This document shows positions 43,301-52,204 of a stretch of 64,000 bases of DNA, piece after piece. The DNA is taken from the NCBI RefSeq assembly GCF_001661265.1, contig NW_017566992.1:248001-312000 (forward strand), written 5' to 3'. The notes under the pieces are model-generated. The model was not told where the DNA came from. It searched no databases and worked only from the letters and a program-made list of their open reading frames with translations. The stretch's first letter is position 1. Every line of letters starts with the position of its first letter. A program made the position numbers and the translations under genes. The DNA comes from Saitoella complicata NRRL Y-17804 (lineage: Eukaryota > Ascomycota > Saitoellomycetes > Saitoellales > Saitoellaceae).

Positions 43301-44760
43301 GGTTGAAGGTGGATGAGATTGCTACTCAGCTTGGTAACGACACTTTCAAGCTCACCACCCGTCAGACCTTCCAGTTCCATGGCGTTGTCAAGAGGAATCT
43401 CATTCCTCTCTACCGTGGTGTAAACCAGATCGCCTTGACTTGTTTGGCTGCTTGTGGTGACGTTGTCCGCACCGTTACCTGTTCGACTATCCCTGAGCGT
43501 GCCAAGGTTCACGAGCAGGTCTACGAATTCTCTAAGGAAATCTCGAACGGATTTTTGCCTGAGACCAACGCGTACCACGAGATTTGGCTTGACGACGGTA
43601 CCGGCAAGAAGCAAATCGGCGGTGACGCCGTTCAAGACCTTGAACCTTTGTACAGTCCTATCTACCTTCCTCGTAAGTTCAAGATTGGTATCGCTGTTCC
43701 GCCTTCTAACGATATCGACTTGTATACTCATGATTTGGCTTATATTGCCATCGTTGAAGACGAGAAGGTCATTGGTTACAACGTCTGCATTGGTGGTGGT
43801 ATGGGAACTACGCACAACAACAAGAAGACTTACCCTCGCTTGGCCGATTGTATCGGTTATGTAACGACTGACAAGGCTTTCGCTGTTGGTGAGAAGGTTA
43901 TCTCTGTCCAGCGTGACTTTGGCAACCGTTCAGACCGTAAGAATGCTCGTCTGAAGTACACCATTGATGCCATGGGACTTGACAAGTTCAAGGCTCATGT
44001 CGAGGAGCGTTTGGGTTACAAGCTTGAGCCCGAAAGGCCCTTTGTTTTCGACTCCAACGTTGATGCCTTCGGCTGGAAGAAGGGTGACACTGGCACGAAC
44101 CATTTCACTATGTTCATCGAGAATGGACGTATCGAGGGTAAGCAAAAGCAGGGTTTGCGCGAGTTGGCTCAAACGGGCAAGGGTCGCTTCCGCTTGACTG
44201 CCAACCAGCATTTGATGATTACCGATATTGAAGACAAGGATCTTGAGCAGGTAAAGACTTTACTTGCCAAGTGGGACCTGGACAACCTACAATACTCAGG
44301 TCTTCGCCTTTCTTCGTCGGCATGTGTTGCTCTGCCTACTTGCGGTTTGGCTATGGCCGAGTCTGAGCGATACTTGCCCGTCCTTGTCAGCAAGCTCGAG
44401 ACCGTCATGGAAGAGGCTGGACTGAAACACGACCATATTGTTATGCGTATGACTGGATGCCCCAACGGTTGTGCTCGTCCGTGGGTTGCCGAGGTTGCGT
44501 TTGTCGGCAAGGCTCCTGGCACTTACAACATGTACCTCGGTGGTGGATGGCACGGTGAACGGATCAACAAGCTTTTCAAGGCTTCGATCAACGAGGAGCA
44601 GATCCTGAAGGTGATGACCCCCATGATTCAACGCTACGCGAAGGAGAGGCACGAAGGCGAGAAGTTTGGTGACTGGAGTATCCGTGCTGGTTATGTCAAG
44701 CCAACGCTTGCTGGACGTGAGTTCCACAACGACGTTAGCGAGGACCTCTCTGTGGAGTAA
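40321..44760 (+). CDS. MET5: Sulfite reductase (NADPH), hemoprotein beta subunit
   Basis: Reduces sulfite to sulfide with six electrons from the Met10 flavoprotein, the last inorganic step of sulfur assimilation. Uninterrupted 1479-residue frame from the ATG at 40321 (yeast Met5 is 1442). N-terminal half: pyruvate-ferredoxin-oxidoreductase-like domains (for example WSYDIGNSGIHHLVSSGKNV). A flavodoxin-like domain at about 747 (LTILYGSDGGQAANLAKRLE, TATAGQGEFP) follows. The C-terminal hemoprotein has KLTTRQTFQFHGV, LTANQHLMITDI and the siroheme/4Fe-4S cysteines CVALPTC (about 1335) and GCPNGC (about 1380). Codon bias resembles PGK1, suggesting high expression. It has no introns, unlike most neighbours. 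Confidence 0.97.
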   Translation: MVAPGSSVSTREEAAATVAYLASDVVYSVQPSLSAQTGFSAILKVLSAKNTPNLLSENVPLATEVEILRQNADPFLSVLQQVSNGKVASVTTTSATLISAIPHLYKLARYPVTIHVALAPSQFPDYSEITSIRQSGFSILQSTSLRETADIAPVAHALALESGKGVIHFFESAQEEQSVAVESKLIERIVDLNVVDTARAKKAAGSQVYWTNDATVEAKESTEVANGNGVNGHSQPGPVDVLKVVDSLFNAVKQVTGRAYSAFEYSGPSNAEDVILIFGSNSGLFKSTISGASWGDDTASKVGVVSVRVYRPWVSQDFLNILPRSTKRVAVLEQIRHKTTRWGPLFLDVLTSLKAEGAWTGETPKVVGGQLGYITKDTAKQALRGIVQNLRAPEPVQNLLVGNETGPDEEDPLQVEQPKVESAYMKILNQVFGQRLHVANALEKNVSIPANVSSNPEFGLGQLFNRFEARQAFVARVSQIVKDSDAVKPETSKALQAWLPHAEDKEKALVLGQAAIDELDKDESEEAKELLTSKDLFAKESSWLVSSDAWSYDIGNSGIHHLVSSGKNVNMLIIDNEPYSTRAAADAARRKKDIGLYAMNYGGAYVASVAVYSSYTGVLNALLEADKFDGPSVVLAYLPYASEQDSAVTILQETKKAVDTGYWPLYRWNPALENQGQEPFQLDSERVKKELKDFLQRENHLTQIVRKNPALAHTLTQSYGTEVRAEQKRQAKMAFDKLLEGLQGPPLTILYGSDGGQAANLAKRLERRARARGLKAKAMAADDYPVEELHKEVNFVFVTATAGQGEFPQNARQFWETVKSTTDLDLVNVNFTVFGLGDSNYWPRKEDYIYYNKPSKDMFRILSNYGGKVLLDLGLGDDQDPDGWETAYGPWEQGLWKALGVDQIETDVEEPKPRTNEDIKIESNFLRGTIAQGLADETTGAISADDAQLGKFHGTYMQDDRDIRDERKAQGLEPAYSFMVRMRLPAGVCTPEQWLKVDEIATQLGNDTFKLTTRQTFQFHGVVKRNLIPLYRGVNQIALTCLAACGDVVRTVTCSTIPERAKVHEQVYEFSKEISNGFLPETNAYHEIWLDDGTGKKQIGGDAVQDLEPLYSPIYLPRKFKIGIAVPPSNDIDLYTHDLAYIAIVEDEKVIGYNVCIGGGMGTTHNNKKTYPRLADCIGYVTTDKAFAVGEKVISVQRDFGNRSDRKNARLKYTIDAMGLDKFKAHVEERLGYKLEPERPFVFDSNVDAFGWKKGDTGTNHFTMFIENGRIEGKQKQGLRELAQTGKGRFRLTANQHLMITDIEDKDLEQVKTLLAKWDLDNLQYSGLRLSSSACVALPTCGLAMAESERYLPVLVSKLETVMEEAGLKHDHIVMRMTGCPNGCARPWVAEVAFVGKAPGTYNMYLGGGWHGERINKLFKASINEEQILKVMTPMIQRYAKERHEGEKFGDWSIRAGYVKPTLAGREFHNDVSEDLSVE

Positions 44761-45048
44761 GATTCGTGTGCATGTACCATAAGGAAGGACAAAAAGGGAG
44801 TTGATGCATATTACAGTTCAGATGTTTTTTCTTTATCGTTTTGGGTTTCCAGGGTATAATCAATCTCCTTACTTAGTATTTTAATCTGCAAGTGCCCAGC
44901 TGGTGTATGGACGTCACCACTGCGATTCGGCATCTCGTCCTGCACGCAAGAATCTACGTTACCAACTGGAACGGACATCGACGAACTTTTATCATGCCAA
45001 GCACCGGCCACACTCGCACTCCAACCCTCTTCTGCATAATCATAAACC

Positions 45049-46288
45049 ATGTCGGAACAGAAGCTGCTTCAAGTGGCTGACCTTTTGAGCGTCAGCCTGC
45101 CATTTCTGCTCCTTACGGTTCAAACCTTCTTTCTGTCGTACTGCGGAATACCGGGATCCCATGCTCCGATATTGGTGGTGGGCATGTTCCCGCCTGTTGT
45201 ATACGCAAGCTACCTTTCCACACAGACGTTTACCTTGGACCATGTATGTTTCGATTTCCTCTGGACCATCGCCGGGGCATATATGGTTTTAAAGAGCCTG
45301 GACTTTGCTGTCATGAGTGCTGGAGAAGTACCAAGATGGATAGGAAATGGTGCTTGGAATGACAATGCAAGTGACGGACTGCCTCGAACGTTGAAGGATC
45401 GCTTGGTCTACGCAATAGGGCTTACGTGCAGCAACCGTGGCACAGGCTGGAATTGGGGCCTGCAGCGTCCAGCTGAAAACCTTACTCGACGCCAGGTTGT
45501 CCGCAAGATCGTTGTCGCATTCTTGGTCCACGATGCTATTACCTCGAGTCTGTATCGGATCACGCACCCTCTAAATCGTGACCTCAACAACGCGACGTTG
45601 ATAACAAAACTCCTCCTACCTCCGCTGGCCGCTGCCCAGCTTTATTGCCTGTTTGAACTCGGCTACTACGCATTTCAGATCATCACACCGCGACAAATCA
45701 CTCAAAATTGGCCCAAGTTTCAGGACGCTTTCTACAAGAGCACCTCGCTCAGAGAATTCTGGGGTGTGTATAGCGGCTAAAGAGGCCTTGCCCCAGGCGC
45801 ACATTACTGACAAACTGCTGCTAGGACGGCGATGGCATCAAACCTTTCGACGGATGTTTCGTTCACTAGCATGGCGACCGGTTAGTAAACTACTCGGAGG
45901 TACAGACACCCCTCTGCAAAAATCGGTCTGCATGCTGGCAGCATTCACCCTTAGCGGCCTAATTCATGACGTTGGGTGTTGGCGCTTCGGTGGTAGTGAT
46001 TGGAGGATGTGGAGCTTCTTTCCTTGTACGTTGCGCAACCTCCAACCATAGACATCTCATTACTAACACAAGGAATCAGTGCAAGCTGTCGGCATCCTTC
46101 TTGAGGCGTATCTAGAAGTCAAACGATGGCCGAAAGGTCTCGCCTGGCTATGGACAATGGGCTTTCTCTATGTAGCAGCCTTGAACACATTACTCAAGTC
46201 AGTCATCGAGTTGGGAATATGGGATGACATTTTTGTGGGCCGATGGGCGGTCGGATGGTGTTTCTCACAAGTCGTACAGTTGTTCTGA
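45049..46288 (+). CDS. Wax-synthase-like MBOAT O-acyltransferase
   Basis: Exons 45049-45763, 45825-46025 and 46080-46288 give 374 residues with about eight hydrophobic segments. Diagnostic family motif FWGRRWHQTFRRM is rebuilt exactly at the first splice junction (ending ...LREFWG / RRWHQ). The catalytic His is in LSGLIHDVG, again typical. The N-terminus has two membrane spans (LLSVSLPFLLLTVQTFFLSY; ILVVGMFPPVVYASYL). Fungal members acylate sterols, alcohols or secondary-metabolite hydroxyls in the ER. The substrate cannot be told, and no biosynthetic cluster surrounds it. It sits between MET5 and CEF1, both on the same strand. Confidence 0.85.
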
Positions 46289-46432
46289 GAGTCAGCTGCA
46301 GCTATGGAGCTTAGAAATAAGAAATAAAAGAAGACAATACAAGCAAGCGTTGAACTAGAATCGGCATCACTTGCACCCAAGCTCGACGTCGCTGCAGCCG
46401 CTGCAACCTTTGCATGCGCTGGCAGGGATGGT

Positions 46433-46440
46433 GCACGTGC
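46433..46440. promoter_or_regulatory. GCACGTGC E-box and AACGTC repeats upstream of CEF1
   Basis: A palindromic GCACGTGC lies 129 bases before the CEF1 ATG. It is followed at once by the near-tandem CCAACGTCAACGTCAAACGTC (46442-46462). Both could bind bZIP or bHLH factors. The evidence is sequence only. Confidence 0.3.
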
Positions 46441-46568
46441 GGCCAACGTCAACGTCAAACGTCAACTGCTCAAGCTGTCAACTGGCACGTCCTTCAGCGA
46501 GTATACACCGGCCTTATCCAGTACTTTAGTGCTTACATCTGCGACTGTCCAAGACTTGCAACTCCGGC

Positions 46569-49010
46569 ATGGCTGTTGTAAAGGGAGGAGTATGGAAAAA
46601 TACCGAGGACGAGATCCTTAAAGCTGCCATCTCGAAATATGGGAAAAACCAATGGGCGCGAATATCTAGTCTGCTTGTGCGCAAGACACCCAAGCAATGC
46701 AAGGCCCGGTGGTACGAATGGCTCGACCCAGCTATAAAGAAGACGGAGTGGTCTAGAGATGAGGACGAGAAGCTTCTTCATCTTGCGAAGTTAATGCCGA
46801 CGCAATGGAAGACCATCTGTACTATTGTTGGTCGTACCGCCAGTCAATGTCTGGAGAGGTATCAACAGCTTCTTGATGAGGCGGAAGCGAGAGAGAACTC
46901 CGAACTTGGGTTTACTGGCAGTGCAGGGGCGGAAGGAGTACCCAGCGCTGAGGACGTCCGTCGTTTGCGGCCCGGCGAGCTGGACCCTGATCCGGAGACA
47001 AGGCCAGCAAAACCGGATGCTATCGATATGGATGAAGAGGAGAAGGAAATGCTCAGCGAAGCGCGTGCTCGTCTCGCAAATACACAGGGTAAGAAGGCAA
47101 AAAGGAAGGCACGCGAGAAGCAGCTGGAGGAATCACGACGTCTAGCTGTTCTACAAAAGAGGCGCGAGTTGAAAGCTGCGGGAATCAACACCAAACTTCA
47201 TCACCGCGCGAAAGGTCAAATGGACTATAATGCCGACATTCCATTTGAGAAGCAGCCAGCGCTTGGATTTTACGACACTTCTGAAGAACAACTTCGTCAA
47301 GGAAAGGCTAGAGTAAACGTTGATTTGGCAAAGCTAGAGAACAAGCGTCGTGGAGAGCAGGATGAGAAGGAAAAAAAGAAACGCCAAAAGCGGGAGAATG
47401 TGGAAGACAAACGACCCGGTGAGAAGCCTCTTGATTCAGCTTTGCAAGCTGGCCAAGCACAGAGGCTGCGAGATGCGGAACAACTCAGTAGGCGGCGAGG
47501 TCTCGTTTTGCCTGCACCACAAGTTGGAGCTCAAGAACTTGAGAACATTGTCAAAATTGGGATGGCTAGCGAGAGTTCTCGAGACCTTGTCGACGAAGAC
47601 GCGAATCCAGCGACGCGTGGACTCATAGGCGAGTACTCAACCCTCAATAGCAACGGGCCAGCTCGGACGCCCCAGGCTTCAGCTGCGACGGACAATATTG
47701 CCGTGGAAGCTCGAAACCTGCGCGCCATGACCCAGACTCAATCGTCCCTGTTAGGCCAGGCGAACACACCATTGGGTGAATCTGTCGGGACGGGTTACGA
47801 CGGAATTTTACCGCGAAAACAAACACTCGTCACACCCAATCCTCTATCAACACCGCTCCCCAGTATGCCTGCACCCAATGCCTCTATCGCGGGCACAACG
47901 CCCCTACGAACGCCACGCGACAGACTTGCAATAAATGGAAATGGTCAAGGTCAGGACCTTATTGGGGCAACACCGCGTGACCTCCGCGTGCACCATGAAG
48001 CGGCTGCTTCAACGCTTCGTTCAGCTTTGGCAGCGTTGCCGAAACCCAAGAATGACTTTGAACTAGTTATGCCCGATGTGCACGCTGTGGAAGGAAGCAG
48101 CGTAGATCAAGCGACACCAACTCTTGAAGACGCCGAGGTGCGCGACCGACGCATCCGCGCTCAGAAAGAGGCTTCCCGTCAGGCTGCCCTGATGAGAAGA
48201 TCCCAGGTCCTACAGAGGAACCTGCCGAGGCCCTTGTACGTGAACTTGGATGCGCTCATGAGCATTGCAGGCGAATCCGAAAACGATGCTGAGAGACTTG
48301 TGCTACAAGAAATGGCGACATTGGTCGCACATGATGCTGCACAATATCCCGCTCCGGGCTCCAACATTAGCGGCACTGCGCATGTGCAGACCGACCTACT
48401 GGACTCCTTGATGGACCGGGCGCGTTCCGAGATAGCGAGAGAGCATGGTATACATGTCGACCCTCAGTCCTCCTTTCATGACGCGTGGCATAAACTGCAC
48501 AGTGGCAGCAAACATGTGCCTGGGTCAGACATTTACTGTGATGTAGATGGAGAACACGACGTCAATGCTGTGAAAGTCAAGTTCGAGGTATGTGACCTAT
48601 TTCATCACACTTGCAAGACTAACCAAACGTTATTAGAAAACCATGAGGAACCTGTCTGAGGATGCTGACCGCAGTCATAAGCTCGAGAAAAAACTGTGCA
48701 TTCTCCTCGGCGGCTATCAAGCACGTTCGCGTACCCTTTCCGCTAAGTTACGTGAAGCACACGAAGCTATCGTTCAAACCGCCATCGACTTGGGATGTTT
48801 CCAAACACTCTGGCTTGCAGAGCGTGACGTGATTCCCAGACGTGTAGCGGTATTGGAAGAGGAGGTTAACTTCCTGGCTCGTCGGGAGGTGAGATTGCTT
48901 CTCTTCACCATCGGTGCGAAGATGTGCTAACGAGGAAACCAAAATAGAGCGAAGGGCAAACGCGATACCGAGAACTTCTTGAGGACAAGAGCACTTTGCT
49001 ATTGGGGTGA
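46569..49010 (+). CDS. CEF1: Spliceosome NineTeen-complex protein CEF1/CDC5
   Basis: Core scaffold of the Prp19 complex in the catalytic spliceosome. Exons 46569-48587, 48637-48888 and 48948-49010 give 777 residues. Two Myb repeats open the protein: VWKNTEDEILKAAISKYGKN and WSRDEDEKLLHLAKLMPTQW, with KQCKARWYEWLDP between them and SQCLERYQQLL after. A long charged coiled-coil (EARENSE, AKRKAREKQLEESRR) and the conserved QMDYNADIPFEKQPALGFYDT region follow. The C-terminus has RPLYVNLDAL and the helical Prp19-binding end spread over exons 2-3. The third coding exon is short (20 residues). Conservation of the QMDYN...IPFEK block makes the identification firm. Confidence 0.96.
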
Positions 49011-49205
49011 TTTAGTAGAATAGCCAACACGTCTACTATCTCATTCTTTCATTAGCAAGGGATGGAACCCCAGACAAACGTGCACACAGTGCAGAACTCA
49101 AGTGATTGTGCAAGTAATGGTATTCTTAACAAACTAGCAAAGCACCAACCCAGAAGACAGCCCAATGATGCAATGTAATCCCACAACCCCATTCACTCGT
49201 TCACA

Positions 49206-50774
49206 TCAAGCAGCCAAATCACCTTCTTCACCATTGTCATAAGCACCGGCATCAATCGTCATGTTGTCCATTGCAGACAACAACTCATCCACAGGAATCT
49301 CAGGGAAGTCCTCCTCAACCTCACCGTCAGACTCCATTTCGACGTCCTCAACCGGGAGAGTCTTCCGAGCCTGTGCTTCCTGATCCTTGTAGACATTGAC
49401 TGTCTGTCGAAGCTCCGCATCCTCCTCAAGATCACGCAAGAATGCCTCATAATCAGCTTCTTGCTTTGCCTTATCCTGCTTGCGAGGAGCCATTTCACTC
49501 TCCTCCTTTGCAATTCTCTTAAGCTTCCAGTTCCTTCCCCTGTTCTTTCTCCTGGCATTGGGATATGACTTCTTCACCAAGATGATGTCCGGAATCTGCT
49601 CCGGCTTGAGCTTATCGTAGTCATCATTGTTGAAATTGGAAGTAACGAGGTGGTATCCCATAACAGTATCGCCGGGGTTCAAAATGCCGCCTAGGTGTGA
49701 GCGAACAATGTAGAGATCATCATTATTGCCCATGTCCGATGTACGCATAACTTGAACGTCAGCCAAAGCCCATCTCTTGTGTGTAGGGCCCAGAAGCTCA
49801 ACATCCAACACAGTATACTCCACCATTGATCCGATGTCAGCAAGAGATTCGAACGGTTGATACCAGTAGGTTGCTGCTGTCATGGATCCGGTCTGAAGGG
49901 TATTCGGGTCCAGGAACTCAATGTTTGTTCCCATACGACTGCAGAGGCAAAGCTGAACCATATTCCCCATAGACTGAGCGAGACGGCGTGGTAAGCAGAT
50001 AAGCTGATCTTTGGTGACTCGTGGCAGCTCCACAGAGAACGTGAACTTATACGAGTGCACGCTCGTATGCGTATCCATAGAGATAAGCTCCTCACTCTTC
50101 TTCGAGGTGATGGGTGCCACAGCTGCCAGGAATTCCAGCATTCTTTCGGCTTGATTTCGGTTACCGTAGTAGAAATCAAGGCCATCCTTGACTTCCTTGA
50201 TGTTCGTTGTATCTTTGTGCGCATGATGCTTCAAAATAAGTTGTTCGAGGTAAAGGAAGGTACGTTTGTGATTGACTTTCTGTCTGATCTGAACCATTGC
50301 CTTCCAAGTGTTGTTCGCCCAAATTTTCGCACAATCCAGACATTGCTGGTACGCAATAGTGTACTCAACTTCAAACGTCTGTTGGATGATGGTGGACGTG
50401 AACGCCTCCTTCTGCACCGTCAACTTGACTTTGACTCTTCGGGAGTGAGGTTCCGTCCAAATGAACCCAGCATCAATTAATCGAACCTTGTTCAGACCAC
50501 GCAGCTTTCGCAGACACAACGAGAGGAGCTCACGAGACTCGAGAGGTGCGGCAACCCATGCGCTTGGTGGTTGAAGGTAACGCTCGCAGTTCTTACAGTA
50601 GTGAAGGGTACCTTCTCTTGGAATACCATCGGTAATATCGGCAGACAACTTGATACAGTCGTAACAGAGGGCGGGTGCACTTCCCTCCGGTGCCGGGATG
50701 GGGACACCACAGTTACAACAGAGGATGGTCGCTGTGGTGACGTGCTTGTGACCGAACGGGAGCTGAACAGACAT
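49206..50774 (-). CDS. NMD3: 60S ribosome export adaptor NMD3
   Basis: Carries the pre-60S subunit from nucleus to cytoplasm by linking it to exportin Crm1. Intronless, 522 residues (yeast 518), from the ATG at 50774. The N-terminal zinc-binding region has CCNCGVPIP, LCYDC and HYCKNCERYLQPPSAW. Then come RSRRV-like PHSRRVKVKLTVQ, CLDCAKIWANNTWKAMVQ and KRTFLYLEQLILKHHAHKDT. The C-terminus is acidic and leucine-rich (EEDFPEIPVDELLSAMDNM), the place of the nuclear export signal, next to the basic NARRKNRGRNWKLKR. All key cysteines of the four CxxC pairs are present. Its 3' end faces that of CEF1 across 195 bases. Confidence 0.97.
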   Translation of the reverse strand: MSVQLPFGHKHVTTATILCCNCGVPIPAPEGSAPALCYDCIKLSADITDGIPREGTLHYCKNCERYLQPPSAWVAAPLESRELLSLCLRKLRGLNKVRLIDAGFIWTEPHSRRVKVKLTVQKEAFTSTIIQQTFEVEYTIAYQQCLDCAKIWANNTWKAMVQIRQKVNHKRTFLYLEQLILKHHAHKDTTNIKEVKDGLDFYYGNRNQAERMLEFLAAVAPITSKKSEELISMDTHTSVHSYKFTFSVELPRVTKDQLICLPRRLAQSMGNMVQLCLCSRMGTNIEFLDPNTLQTGSMTAATYWYQPFESLADIGSMVEYTVLDVELLGPTHKRWALADVQVMRTSDMGNNDDLYIVRSHLGGILNPGDTVMGYHLVTSNFNNDDYDKLKPEQIPDIILVKKSYPNARRKNRGRNWKLKRIAKEESEMAPRKQDKAKQEADYEAFLRDLEEDAELRQTVNVYKDQEAQARKTLPVEDVEMESDGEVEEDFPEIPVDELLSAMDNMTIDAGAYDNGEEGDLAA

Positions 50775-50911
50775 GGCGACGGTGGTTTCGCTAAGGATCA
50801 AGGCCCGGAAAGGTTATAGGAGGAGTTCTTTCTTGCCTTTGGAGTTTTTTTTTGCCTTCGAGCGAGAGCGCACCTAAGAAATTCAGGTGTGGCGCGACAT
50901 ACTTGGTATGC

Positions 50912-50921
50912 ATCACGTGAT
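50912..50921. promoter_or_regulatory. ATCACGTGAT palindrome between NMD3 and the following gene
   Basis: Perfect ten-base palindrome with a CACGTG core, 138 bases upstream of the NMD3 ATG. It matches the Cbf1-type consensus RTCACRTG on both strands. Confidence 0.4.
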
Positions 50922-50951
50922 AGTAGTTATTAGGACGATAGCCCGATAACC

Positions 50952-51986
50952 TTAAGATAGCCACGAGAGTTCGTCCAGCAGCGATCGCTTTTTCTTTTTC
51001 TTTTCCCCTCCCCCTTGCCCTTCGTCTTTGTCCGGTACTGCAGGCGTCGTCCTTTTGATCCCCGGCTTCAAGGGAGTGGGAAGTCTGGGCGCATCACGGA
51101 ACAGAAAAGCAGTGATGTCGTATGCCTTTGGCGCGTGTTTCCACGTAGAAGTCAAGCCATACCGACCTGGTGTTGCAGCAGATTGATTGCGAAGTGGCTT
51201 TGCATTGTTTGCCTGATCAGTCCCTAACCCAACCGGCAGCGCTTCCTGTGCCCGTGCCGCGAGATGCACGGGCCCAGTTTCTTGAGCAACGTTTGACATG
51301 CTCGTTCTGGGCACTGTCTGGACGCTTGAGATTTGTTGCTGCCTCTGTGAATTATGTCGGACTGTCGCCTCAGTCGCCAGACGATCCATATTAGACCAGT
51401 CTCTTGGAGACTTCCTCACTGATTCTGGGCTCGTACCTCTTCTCTGACGTGTAGACGGAGAAGTATTTGTGCAGTCCTGCTTCGTAAGACACTGTATGCC
51501 CGGTTTCGCAGACGCACACGTCTTTACCTCAAGCTCGCCTGGATCCACTGGCTTTCTGATCGCGCTCGGCCTATTGCAGATTCTAGCTTCCCTTTCAGCA
51601 ATGGGTTTTCTCAGCATATCAAGCAAAACCCGTGTCTCATTTGCATCTTCGCTTTCGTCTTCGTCGTTGCATGTGCTTCGTCCAAGCACTTCCTTCTGTG
51701 CTGGTACATCGACTGTAGGCCGCTCGATTGATTTGCCCTTGATATCAGCAAGTTCGATTGCATGTCGCTGGTACTCGGATCGATGAGTATCCCGAAGAAC
51801 GATGCCTACAATGTCCACCAGTTCGTCTTCGACCATGATGTATTTGTCGTCGTGGTGTGATCCAACGATCATAGAATCGGAGCACACGGCATCGCACACA
51901 GCTGCAGTTGGCTTCACTGGCCGTGAGGTGGCAGGCCTTTGCGGCCCCTCTTTCTGTCTTTTCTGTTCCCAGGGCAGTTTTCTCAT
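50952..51986 (-). CDS. Orphan protein, about 344 residues
   Basis: Open frame from the ATG at 51986. In-frame sequence continues upstream to 52079 but only to a TTG, so an earlier exon cannot be excluded. I do not recognise a named family. The most protein-like block is KYIMVEDELVDIVGIVLRDT followed by HRSEYQRHAIELA, a helical stretch that looks conserved. The middle is polar and disordered (many Ser, Arg, Gln). Near the end come AYDITAFLFRDAPRLPTPLK and a lysine-rich KKKKKRSLLDELSWLS tail that could be a nuclear localisation signal. A nuclear, DNA- or chromatin-related role is possible but unproven. It is divergent from RPO41 with about 220 bases between starts. Confidence 0.6.
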   Translation of the reverse strand: MRKLPWEQKRQKEGPQRPATSRPVKPTAAVCDAVCSDSMIVGSHHDDKYIMVEDELVDIVGIVLRDTHRSEYQRHAIELADIKGKSIERPTVDVPAQKEVLGRSTCNDEDESEDANETRVLLDMLRKPIAEREARICNRPSAIRKPVDPGELEVKTCASAKPGIQCLTKQDCTNTSPSTRQRRGTSPESVRKSPRDWSNMDRLATEATVRHNSQRQQQISSVQTVPRTSMSNVAQETGPVHLAARAQEALPVGLGTDQANNAKPLRNQSAATPGRYGLTSTWKHAPKAYDITAFLFRDAPRLPTPLKPGIKRTTPAVPDKDEGQGGGEKKKKKRSLLDELSWLS

Positions 51987-52204
51987 CGCAAGCAGAACGG
52001 GAACGATATAGTTGTCAACGTTACATCCGGATACGGGAGTTATTAAGGGACCAAGGCCGCCCCTGCTCCGCCCGGCCAATATTTTTCGTGGCCTCGAGAT
52101 TCCGCGTACGCGTGCGTTTTGGTCACCTCACTTAATAAATCTACACCGACTCCGCTCCGACGCAGGCGAATCAAGAAAAGTCTGCGAAGTCATATTTGAC
52201 AGAC

